Assembly (NCBI GenBank): GCA_016711345.1
Contig: JADJTD010000001.1
Location: 3,908,001-3,972,000, forward strand
DNA length: 64,000 bases
Direction of reading: 5' to 3'
From: Chloracidobacterium sp.
GTDB taxonomy: Bacteria > Acidobacteriota > Blastocatellia > Pyrinomonadales > Pyrinomonadaceae
Part shown: positions 8,531-18,400 of the stretch, one piece after another
Layout of the letters: each line of letters starts with the position of its first letter
Position numbering within the stretch: position 1 is the stretch's first letter
Position numbers and translations under genes: made by a program
The notes under the pieces: model-generated
Databases searched by the model: none
Seen by the model: only the letters and a program-made list of their open reading frames with translations
Told to the model about the DNA's origin: nothing

Positions 8531-9751
8531 ATGGAAGCCTCACAAATCACATCTGCGCCGCAAAACGACAAAGCGGTACAGGCGTTTCATAACATTCTTC
8601 AACGAATGCTTTCAGTTGACAGTAAGGTAAGCGACCTTATTTTCTCACCGAGACGGCCGCCGCAAATAGAGCTTACCGGCGACCTTCAAGGCGTTCCGAT
8701 TCCTGGCCTCGAAGCCCTCACACCTTCGCAGATCAAGACAATGGCCGATGTGATGCTGGCTGGAAACGAGCAAGGCTTAGAGACGCTCGACAAGAAAGGC
8801 TCTGCGGATATCTCATACGGCGTAGCGGGGCTTGGACGCTTTCGCGTAAATATTTTCCGTCAGAGAGGCAGCGTCGCGATCGTAATGCGTGTTATCCCAA
8901 CCACACCGCCGAATTGGCAGGACCTGAATCTGCCTGCCGCTGTAATGAATGCGGCCGAGCTTAAAAACGGACTTGTTCTCGTTACCGGGCCAACTGGTTC
9001 AGGAAAATCGACGACGCTTGCAGCCGTGATCGATCTTATAAATGCGACAAAAAAATATCATGTCGTCACTATTGAAGATCCGATCGAGTTTATACACGAA
9101 CACAAACTCTCGACTATCCATCAAAGAGAGCTTCACTCCGATACGCCTGATTTTGCTCTTGCCCTTAGGGCAGCGCTTCGGCAAGCCCCAAAAGTAATCC
9201 TAGTCGGCGAAATGCGTGATCGCGAGACCATAGAAGTCGCAATGGAAGCTGCCGAAACAGGCCACCTTGTATTGTCAACACTTCACACCATCGACGCCGC
9301 GAAGACGATTGACCGAATCATCGGGGTATTTCCAAAAGCTGAGGAAGCTGCGATACGAACGCGTCTCTCGCAATCGTTTCGACGAATAATCTCGCAGCGA
9401 TTAATGCCAAAAGTCGGCGGCGGACGTGCTGCAGCCATCGAGATACTTGTGTCAAATTCGCGAACACGCGAATACATCGAGAAAGGTGAAAAAGAAGGCC
9501 GCTCAATCACCGACGCCATGATTGACGGCGCGATCGAAGGTATGCAGACGTTTGATCTCGAGCTTGAGAAAATGCTTAGGAACGGCACTATCACACGTGA
9601 GATCGCTCTGGCATACGCATCAAACGCAAACAACCTGGCGTTGATGATAAATGATCTAAGTGAGAAGCCTACTAAAGCAGAACCAGCCCCGTCGGCCGTG
9701 CCTCCACGGCCTCCAGCCAATGCAGTTCAAATCGAGGGCTTTGAACCATAA
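8531..9751 (+). CDS. pilT: PilT-like type IV pilus retraction ATPase
   Basis: Hexameric secretion-superfamily ATPase that depolymerises type IV pili for twitching motility. It has Walker A GPTGSGKST at 153-161, an Asp/Glu box around VVTIEDPIEF, Walker B KVILVGEMRD and a His box GHLVLSTLHT, all in PilT order. It is 406 residues; the last 35 or so are a Pro/Ala-rich tail not needed by the family. The N-terminal sensor domain is somewhat divergent (SDLIFSPRRPPQIEL). No other pilus gene is adjacent, so it works in trans with pilus genes elsewhere. PilU or a PilT paralogue remains possible. Confidence 0.93.
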   Translation: MEASQITSAPQNDKAVQAFHNILQRMLSVDSKVSDLIFSPRRPPQIELTGDLQGVPIPGLEALTPSQIKTMADVMLAGNEQGLETLDKKGSADISYGVAGLGRFRVNIFRQRGSVAIVMRVIPTTPPNWQDLNLPAAVMNAAELKNGLVLVTGPTGSGKSTTLAAVIDLINATKKYHVVTIEDPIEFIHEHKLSTIHQRELHSDTPDFALALRAALRQAPKVILVGEMRDRETIEVAMEAAETGHLVLSTLHTIDAAKTIDRIIGVFPKAEEAAIRTRLSQSFRRIISQRLMPKVGGGRAAAIEILVSNSRTREYIEKGEKEGRSITDAMIDGAIEGMQTFDLELEKMLRNGTITREIALAYASNANNLALMINDLSEKPTKAEPAPSAVPPRPPANAVQIEGFEP

Positions 9752-9768
9752 CTTCTAAGATTCCCTAA

Positions 9769-9857
9769 CGCAAAGTCGCCAAGACGCAAAGGAAAAGCTA
9801 CGGAAACTAATTCACAGTTTTTCTTTGTTATAAACTTTGCGTCTTTGCAACTTTGCG
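9769..9857. repeat. Inverted repeat between convergent genes
   Basis: Two 23-nt arms, 9769-9791 and 9835-9857, are complementary with two mismatches (core CGCAAAGT...AAGACGCAAAG). They flank a 43-nt A/T-rich loop between the stop codons of pilT (+) and the coiled-coil gene (-). The same words recur at 603-633 and inside valS. A likely role is two-way terminator or mRNA 3'-end protection. Confidence 0.75.
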
Positions 9858-9869
9858 CCGAAACCAATC

Positions 9870-10718
9870 CTATTTCGTCCCGGGCAAAAGTTCGTAATTG
9901 CCCATTTCCCGATTGAAGCTGTCGAGGGTTCCGACTTCGTCCGCGGTGGCGTCAAGCATTTGTTTTGTCATCGCGATGGAGTCAGACAACTGCTCAAAAT
10001 CCAGGAGCGAGAATTTTTCGGGCGTTGAGATCGTGACGATCTCGCCTTTTAGGTATTCGAAGAAGTTTTCTATGGATTGCAGTTGACCTTCGACAAGTTT
10101 CACACTGCGTTCGATCTCGTCAAACGATGCGACACGTCGTTTTAATATCTCGACGTTTGTTTGTTGAATTCGTTTTGTTTTTTCATCGGTTGCCGATTCC
10201 ATCGCGCGAAAAGCTTGCGAGAGTTGGTTGTGAACAGCGGTGCGGTTTATCGATTTGAGATGCTGTTTTCGGCGGCGATAGACGTCGAGCAGGTCGACGA
10301 AATCTTCCCAACGCTGATCGAGGCCTTTTAAGTTGGATGGAATTTCCCTCGCGCCGGCAAATTGTTTGTAATCGTCCTGTATCTTGGTGGCAACCCAGCG
10401 AAGGTATTCGACCGCCTCGCGTTCACGCGGCGTAAATGATTTGATCAATTTTTCGCGGCCGGCGTTATGAGCGGCGAGTGCCCGCTCTTTTTCGCGGCGG
10501 TTGACCATTTCACGGTATGCAGGAAGCATAGGCACAACGACGAGATAAACGGCTTCAAACACGAGCGCGATAAGCAGGGGAATTACACTGCCTGTATAAG
10601 CAGCAGCGACAAGAAATCCGGCGAGGCCCCAAAAATTGACGGGTTCCTTTATTGCCGCCTTGGCATAGCTCGTGTTAAACCTGTCGATGTCCTGCCGGTA
10701 TTTTGCTAGATCCGCCAT
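9870..10718 (-). CDS. Membrane protein with cytoplasmic coiled coil, PspA neighbour
   Basis: 282 residues. Two close hydrophobic helices (about 28-70: WGLAGFLVAAAYTG and PLLIALVFEAVYLVVV) form a hairpin in the membrane. A long charged helical part follows (about 75-265), with probable coiled coil around RTAVHNQLSQAFRAMES and EILKRRVASFDEIERSVKL. I recognise no family. It starts 50 nt after pspA on the same strand, so co-transcription and a membrane-stress role alongside PspA are reasonable inferences but unproven. Confidence 0.75.
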   Translation of the reverse strand: MADLAKYRQDIDRFNTSYAKAAIKEPVNFWGLAGFLVAAAYTGSVIPLLIALVFEAVYLVVVPMLPAYREMVNRREKERALAAHNAGREKLIKSFTPREREAVEYLRWVATKIQDDYKQFAGAREIPSNLKGLDQRWEDFVDLLDVYRRRKQHLKSINRTAVHNQLSQAFRAMESATDEKTKRIQQTNVEILKRRVASFDEIERSVKLVEGQLQSIENFFEYLKGEIVTISTPEKFSLLDFEQLSDSIAMTKQMLDATADEVGTLDSFNREMGNYELLPGTK

Positions 10719-10768
10719 ATCAAACTAACTAGATGCAATCCGCCCTTCGTGCGTTCGTTCCTGTTCTC

Positions 10769-11542
10769 CTAGTTGGAATGGCTTTTCTCATTCGCCGGTT
10801 CGATATCAAGGATATCTGCATCGTTAACATTACCGGCTTCGATCTGCTTACCACTCGAAGGCGTACCAGAACCTAACAATCCCATTTGCTGTTTGTATTC
10901 GAGCAGTTTGTCCTGCATCTGAATATCCATAGCTTCCCTCTCGATGTCCTGCATCTGAGTGTCAACCGACGCAGCACCAAGCTGAAGTTTTGCCTCTGCG
11001 GCTGCAACACGGCGGTCGATCTTTTCACGCATTTCGTTGAAAGTAGATGCATCGTCGCCGATGTTGAAAGCCTCCATCGTCTGAGCGAGCTGTTCCTGCA
11101 ACTTGGCCTGTTTGGCGGCGCTTATAAGCTGGATCGCTTCGGCGGTGCGTTTTTTCATGTTGAGGACGTAGTTGTCACGCGCCTTTAGAGCTTGCTTTGA
11201 AGACAATTGAGCCTGCTCCGCTTGGGCTCCTGTGCGTTCAAGGTCTTGCTGTGCCTGTTGAAGCTGGCCGATATAAGCCGTCGCGATGTCATCGCGGCCC
11301 ATTTTGACCGAGGCTTTGATCTTCGAATCAAGATCAACGACCTGAGTCGAAAGATTTTCCTTCTGTTTCAGCAAAAGCCGCTCCGTCGCCATTACCTGAG
11401 CAACCGAATTATTCAGTTCCGGCACGCGGTCGCGCATATCGCGGATCGTCTGCTGAAGCACAAGTTCCGGATTTTCGATCTTATCAAGCGCAGCGCCCGT
11501 ACTAGCAAAAAACACTCTTTTAAATCTGGCCCACAGTCCCAT
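10769..11542 (-). CDS. pspA: PspA/IM30 (ESCRT-III-like) membrane-maintenance protein
   Basis: 257 residues, almost entirely long amphipathic helices as in PspA/Vipp1. The N-terminal amphipathic helix MGLWARFKRVFFAST inserts in stressed membranes and is followed by the conserved PELVLQQTIRDMRDRVPELNNSVAQVMA. The core coiled coil ends near residue 220. A C-terminal tail (SGTPSSGKQIEAGNVNDADILDIEPANEK) replaces the Vipp1 extension. AGGAGC lies upstream of the ATG. No PspF-type activator or PspBC is adjacent, so regulation differs from enterobacteria. The gene heads an apparent two-gene unit with the coiled-coil membrane protein. Confidence 0.92.
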   Translation of the reverse strand: MGLWARFKRVFFASTGAALDKIENPELVLQQTIRDMRDRVPELNNSVAQVMATERLLLKQKENLSTQVVDLDSKIKASVKMGRDDIATAYIGQLQQAQQDLERTGAQAEQAQLSSKQALKARDNYVLNMKKRTAEAIQLISAAKQAKLQEQLAQTMEAFNIGDDASTFNEMREKIDRRVAAAEAKLQLGAASVDTQMQDIEREAMDIQMQDKLLEYKQQMGLLGSGTPSSGKQIEAGNVNDADILDIEPANEKSHSN

Positions 11543-12416
11543 TTTATCTATCTGCTCCTATACAATTGTGTTAAATCAACCCAATCGCCACTTTCCTTAC
11601 GAATACAAAAAGGCAAAGTTGCAAATTCCGAATCAGTATAACAGGTATTTCGCCCGAAATGCGATGTGAAACTTGCGGTGTCATGCTTGCCGCACCTGGG
11701 ATGCACAAGCCGGCGCATCAGCCAGGGCGAATCACTCACGATGAATTTTTCAACTTCGACTACAGACTGCTTTTTTTCCTGATCGATGCGGGCAATTTTG
11801 ACATAAACATTTTAGTGTAAATAACACGATCTCCCACTGGACAAATGACACAATGTGCCACAGGTCAATTTCCGTAACCTCCACTGAGATAAGGGTTTAG
11901 GTCCGATTTTTAAAATGAGGTTGTCCGGCCTGTCCGGAGGCGGTCCCGGACAACGTAACTGTTAGAATAATTGCAGTTATTGTTTTATTTTGGGCTTGTC
12001 CTGTCGATTTTAAAAAAAATAATTTGCGCCACAATCAGCCACAGGGATTTGGTCGAAAAAGTGCTCTCGTACCCGGTTGTCAAAGATCAAGTTTTGAATA
12101 TTAAATACTAGCAAAATTTTCACTGTTTGTCAAGAGTTTTATTTATGCAACACTTTCTATTGCAAAAGCCCGCCCGTGAGTAAGGGCGGAACACGCAACA
12201 TCGAACCCGAGAAGGATTTGTTGCTGGTTATGTGGAGTGAATCGCCCTTACTCACGTGCGGGCCTATGCATTCCGCTGAAAAGCACCCGAATGCAAGTTT
12301 CGCCGCATCGAAGCGTTCAAAACTCGTGAACAGCCGGTTCTCAAATGAACACGGCTAGTTTGAATAAAACACTTGAGCTAAGATAGACGCTTCTTGTGTC
12401 ATAACGAGGATCAAAA
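11543..12416. other. 874-nt gene-poor region between pspA and the alpha-2-macroglobulin gene
   Basis: I see no convincing gene here; short open frames lack a start signal or family features. A TTGACA at 11798-11803 has no good -10 partner. The stretch 11940-12160 is A/T-rich with several G/C-rich words. The right part carries an inverted pair of a dispersed repeat (12161-12270). The leader of the macroglobulin gene has GAGG nine bases before its ATG. Confidence 0.6.
12161..12270. repeat. Inverted pair of the 'AAGCCCGCACGTGAGTAAGGGC' repeat
   Basis: The left arm 12161-12188 (core CCCGTGAGTAAGGGCG) and right arm 12243-12270 (core CGCCCTTACTCACG) are near-perfect complements, about 28 nt each, around a 54-nt spacer. 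Further copies of the same module form the array at 25353-25511. This arrangement suits a stable RNA hairpin or a REP-like mobile repeat. Confidence 0.8.
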
Positions 12417-15400
12417 ATGAAAAAACTGACAACCTGGGCTTTACTGCTTTCGATCTATATCACTTTTATCGCTCCTGCCGCCGTAACCGTAAAGGCGCAG
12501 GCAATGCAAAAAGCGAAGGAACAGCGTATGAACAATTTGCCTGACGGATTGAAATTTCGCCTCAGCGAAGGCGTCGAGGGTGCCGAAACGCGCGAAAAAC
12601 AACCGCTTGCATCGACAGACCCGTTGAGCCAGGGCGATGCAAACAGTATTTTAAAGCGCCTGCCGGAGATCAAGCCCGAAAAGGACGATCAGACAGATTT
12701 TGCCAAACGTGTTGGAACATTGCCAGCGCCCAAAACCGGCCAAAAGATACCGGTCAAATTCCCTTCCGATGAAACGCGCGGCACGCCGAAGATCGATACC
12801 TCGGGCGAAACGCTGCAAGTGATCCGTTTTTCGCCTGAGGGCGAAATACCGCTCGCTCCAGATCTTAGCGTGACATTTTCACAGCCGATGGTCACCGTTA
12901 CTTCTCAGGAAGAAGCAGCAAAGTTTGCTCCTGTCGAATTAACGCCGCAGGTCGAAGGCCGCTGGCGGTGGCTCGGGACAAAGACGCTGATGTTCGACAC
13001 GACAAAGCGTTTTCCGATGGCGACAAAATTCGCTGCCCGCGTTCCCGCCGGAACAAAGTCAGCAAACGGTCAAGTTTTGCAAAAAGACGTCGTGTGGACC
13101 TTCACAACGCCGCCGCCAAAGGTCGAGCAGATGTTCCCGCAAAACCAGATCGTGAAGCGAGATGCTTTGATTTACATCTCGTTCGATCAGGAGATCGATC
13201 CGGCGACTGTCCTGCAAACAATCACCGTCACCGGACAAGGCAAGAAATTGGCTGTGAGGTTGGCAACAGAGACAGAGATCGCCGCCGACGGCTCGATCTC
13301 GTATTACTCAAAACAAGCTCAGCCAAAGCGCTGGCTCGCTTTTCGTGCTGTAAATTCGGACGGGTTGCCGGAGAATGCTCTGCCGCCGGCTTCGACGATC
13401 ACTGTCAATATCGAAAAAGGAACGCGCTCAGCCGAAGGCCCTTTGACGACGACAAAAGCACAGAGTTTCAGCTTTCAGACATACAGCCCGCTCAAATTCA
13501 ACGGCGGTTACTGCAACTATCGAAATGCACCGAAATGCTCGCCTTTTGATGCGTGGTATCTCGAATTTAATAATGCGATCGAGGCTTCGAAATTCACAAA
13601 AGAGATGCTCCGTATTGAACCCGCAATTGAGGGGCTGAATATTTATCCGGCTGGCAGCAACATATCCATTCAGGGCTACAAAAAAGGTAAGACGACTTAC
13701 AAAGTTACTGTTGACGGTTCGATCTCCGATGTCTTCGGGCGGTCGCTCGGGCAATCTGCAACGGCGACGATACGTGTCGGTTCCGCCGAGACAAATCTTT
13801 ATTCGCAAGGCGGTTTTATGACCGTTCTCGATCCGACCGCAAAACCAACCTATTCGATCTACTCGACAAATCTTAATGACGTGAAGGTTCGGTTGTATTC
13901 AGTCGAACCAAAAGATTGGAGTGCATTTCAAAACTACGTCCGGTATCGAAACTACAACGACGGCAAACGCCCCGCGTCGATACCCGGAAAACTCGTGTCA
14001 GATAAGATCGTTCCGATTGCCGGCAAGCCCGACGAAATGGTCGAAACACGAATTGATGTCGCAGTGGCCCTCGACGGCGGATTTGGAAACGTGGTCGTTG
14101 ACATCGAACCGCTAGAAGATTCGCGCGAAGCGGTGGTTGTTCGAGGGTATAACCCGCGCGTCCTAACCTGGCTACAGGCGACACAAATCGGATTGGATGC
14201 ATTTGTTGATAACACGGAATTGGTCGGCTTCGCCACGGAGTTAAAAACCGGAAAGCCTCTGAGCGGTGTTGAGTTGTCTATTTATCCGAATGGTAAAGCT
14301 GTCAGTCAGCAATCGACGGTCATCGATGAAGGTTATTTAGCGACCGCTTGGAATTGGCTGACGAGATCGCTTCGTGGCGGGCCGAGCGACGAGACGCAGG
14401 CAAATGATGCTGACGGTTCAATTACGAATGTCGAAACAGTTCCTGAATCGCAAACCAACCGCACCAGTGAGAACGGAATTCTTCGCCTGCCGCTGCCTGA
14501 TGCATCGGCGCCGCAGCAAAATTTACTTATCGCAAAACGTGGAAAAGATACTGCGTTCATGCCGGAGAATACAGAATATTACTGGCAGGATAGCGGTAAT
14601 TGGTACAAAAAGCCCGAGTATGATTCGCTCCGATGGTTCGTTTTCGACGACCGCAAAATGTACAAGCCTAAGGAAGAAGTTTCGGTCAAGGGCTACATTC
14701 GCAAGATCAGCGGTGGAAAGCTTGGCGATGTCGAAGGACTTGGCGATGCTGCGAGCGGTCTGACTTATTCCGTTAAGGACGCACAAAATAACGAGATCGC
14801 GAAAGGAAGCGGAAATCTAAATTCCTTTGGCGCGTTCGACTTCAAATTCTCAATTCCCGACAACGCAAATCTTGGCTATTCGCAAATTGAGCTGAACACA
14901 AACAGCAGTATTTCCGGCGGCAGTTTCCAGCATCAATTTCAGATACAGGAATTTCGCCGTCCGGAATTTGAGGTCACAAGCAAGGTCGAGACCGAAGCTC
15001 CGCATTTTGTCGGCGGCAAGGCTCTGCTATCCGTCGAGGCAAAATACTACGCCGGCGGCGGACTTGCCAACGCTGAAACCAATTGGACCGTTACCGCCAA
15101 CGCGACAAATTATACGCCGCCAAATCGCGGCGATTACACCTTCGGAACTTGGATGCCTTGGTGGAGAGTTTACGAATACGGTGGCTATGGCGGACGAGGC
15201 GGTTATGGCGGCGGCTCGTCGCAGTCTTTCAAAGGCGTGACGGATGCGAGCGGCAAGCATCTGCTCAAGATCGATTTTGAATCGGTCAAGCCTCCGCGTC
15301 CATATACAATATCGGCGGCGTCTTCAGTTCAAGACGTAAACCGCCAAACGTGGTCAAGCACGACTTCTCTGCTCGTCCATCCGTCCGATCTTTACATCGG

Positions 15401-18400
15401 CATCAAAACGCCGCGAACCTTCGTCCAAAAAGGCGAAAAGATCGACATCGAATCTATCGTTTCAGACATCGACGGCAACCTGATAGCAGGACGCGACGCC
15501 GAGATCAAAGCCGTTTTGAAAGATTGGACATTTGATAAAGGCTCATGGCAGGAAGTCACGGTTGACGAACAAACTTGCACAGTCAAGTCGCTCGGGTCAG
15601 AACCGGGAGCGATAGCGACTGGGTCTTCTTCCAAATGCTCATTCATCGCGAAACAAGGCGGACAATACACGATTACCGCAACCGTCATGGACGACAAAGA
15701 GCGTTTTAACGAAAGCGTGATGACCGTTTGGGTTCCCGGCGGCAAACAGCCTCCAAAACGCAACGTCGAACAGGAAGAGGCTCAGATCATCCCGTCGAAA
15801 AAAGATTACGCACCCGGCGATGTTGCTGAGCTGCTCGTGATCGCGCCCTTCACCCCTGCCGAAGGCGTTCTCACGCTTCGCCGCGACGGCATCGTCAAGA
15901 CCGAGCGGTTCACGATGAAGGATTCGTCCATCACGCTCAAGATACCGCTCGAAGAAAAGTATCTGCCCAATATCACCGCTCAGGTCGATCTCGTCGGTGC
16001 GGCAGCAAGAACAAATGACAAAGGAGAGATCGACACTAAACTAGCACCGCGTCCGGCGTTTGCCAGCGGCAACATCAATATTCCGATCTCTACCGCATCA
16101 CGAAAGCTGACCGTCGTCGCCGACCCTGTCGATAAAACCCTCGCCCCCGGCGGCGAGACTAAGGTAAACGTCGCCGTCACAGACAGTCGCGGCGAACCGG
16201 TTGCAAACAGCGAAGTCGCTATTGTAGTCGTTGACGACAGCGTGCTCGCGTTATCGCGATACACGATTGGCGATCCAGCGGATACGTTTTACACAGCACG
16301 GGGAACCGGCGTGACGGATTATCATTCTCGAAAGGATATCCTTTTGGGAAATCCGGACGATGTAAAGAAACCGCCACCGCCGCCATCTGACTCAATAGAC
16401 ACATCTAGAACCACAGTTGAGTCAAGTATGAGCGCTCCTTCAGCGGATATGATGCCAAAAGCGTCGGGACCAAAGAAAAAGGAGGCTCGATCCGGAAAAT
16501 TTCAGATCGACGGTGCATCAGCAAGTGAAAACAGTTTCATAATTGACGGGCAAGAAGTCGATCAAAACGGAAAGCCTATTGCACTTCGCGAAAACTTTAA
16601 CGCATTAGCTTTGTGGTCACCGACGGTAAAAACCGACTCGAACGGACGTGCAACGCTCGATGTCAAACTGCCTGACAATCTGACACGTTATCGCATCACC
16701 GCAGTGTCGGTTGATACGGGCAAGCGGTTCGGCAAAGCGGAATCGACGATCACAGCCAAACAGCCGCTGATGGTGCGGCCTTCGGCACCGCGATTTATGA
16801 ACTTCGGCGACAGGATCGATATGCCTGTCATAGTTCAGAATCAGACTGACAAAGATATGGCAGTTGATATAGCCATACGAGCAACAAATGCGGAACTAAT
16901 AGGCGGAGACCTGAGCGGTAGCGAGGGTGCTCAAGACGAAACATCCGCTAGCCCGCGCACACTCCCTACCGGTCGTGTTTCCGCCATTGGCCGCCGCGTC
17001 GTCGTCAAAGCCAATGACCGTGCAGAGGTCCGCTTCCCTGTTTCGACTTTAAAGGCCGGCACAGCACGATTCCAGATCGCTGTCTCGTCTGGCAAGTTCA
17101 GCGACGCTGCTGAAATATCGTTGCCCGTTTGGACGCCTGCGACGACCGAGGCTTTTGCGACTTACGGCACGACCGACCAGAACGGCGCGATACTCCAACC
17201 AGTGACGACGCCGGGCGATGTGTTCGCTCAATTTGGCGGGCTTGAGGTCACGACATCATCGACGCAGTTGCAGGAGTTGACCGACGCTTACATCTATCTG
17301 GCGAACTATCCTTACGAATGTTCCGAGCAGATCTCTTCGCGTATGATCTCGACCGCCGCACTGCGAGATGTGCTTACCGCGTTCAAGGCCAAGGACATGC
17401 CGACGGAAGAGCAGTTGAACAAACGCTTCGCCCGCGACATCGAGATACTAAAATCAAGGCAGCGTGATGACGGTAGTTTCGGCCTATGGAAAAAGGACAA
17501 GGAACGCTACGAATATCCGTTCTTAACCGCCCACGTCGCACACGCTTTAGCTCTCGCAAAAGCAAAAGGCTACAAAGTGCCGGACGAGATGATCAAAAAG
17601 ACCAAACCATATCTCAAAGATGTCGAGAAGCACTTTGACGAATGGTACAAAAATTCGCCCGAAGTCCGCTGGACGATCTCGGCCTACGCTCTCTACATCC
17701 GCGACATGATGGGCGACAAGGATGCGGCAAAGGCAAAGAAACTACTGACAGAAGCGACTATCGAGAAGATGCCGTTCGAAGCTCTCGGCTGGATCTTGTC
17801 GGTGCTTGCAAACGATGCAAACTCGCAAACCGAGGTGCAGGCGATACTGCATTTCCTCAACAACCGCACGACGGAAACAGCAGCGACTGCGAATTTCGTG
17901 ACTGATTATCGTGACGGCGGCTGGCTGATCATGGCATCGAACCGACGTGCCGACGGCGTCCTGCTCGAAGCAATGATAAAGGCCGACCAGAAGAACGACC
18001 TCATTCCAAAGCTCGTCCGCGGACTGCTCGCAAACCGCGTCAAAGGCGCCTGGTCGAATACGCAGGAGAATGTATTTATCCTGTTGGCGCTCGACAAATA
18101 CTTTAACGCCTTCGAAAAGGTCACGCCTGATTTTGTCACGCGTGTCTGGCTTGGAAATACTTATGCCGGCGAGGAAGTTTTCAAGGGCCGATCGGTCGAT
18201 TCAAAACAGATCAACATTCCAATGTCGTATCTCGTCGATCAGGGCGGGACGTCAAATCTGATTCTCGATCGGCAAGGTGCCGGACGGCTCTACTACCGCA
18301 TCGGCATGAAATACGCGCCGAAGAATTTGAAACTCGAACCCGCAGATTACGGTTTCACGGTTCTGCGCAAATACGAAGCCGTCGATGACAAAGACGATGT

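Noticed and set aside
11548..11739. 63-codon minus-strand frame upstream of pspA
   Set aside because: No start signal or family resemblance; the region is better read as the pspA leader.
12176..12358. 60-codon plus-strand frame before the macroglobulin gene
   Set aside because: It starts inside one arm of a dispersed inverted repeat and shows no protein-like features.
12417..12500. Lipoprotein signal on the macroglobulin
   Set aside because: No Cys follows the hydrophobic core; cleavage after an Ala-x-Ala type site is more likely.
12968..13549. Open frame of 193 codons on the plus strand
   Set aside because: A shifted frame inside the macroglobulin gene, with Arg/Asp-rich composition and no ribosome site.
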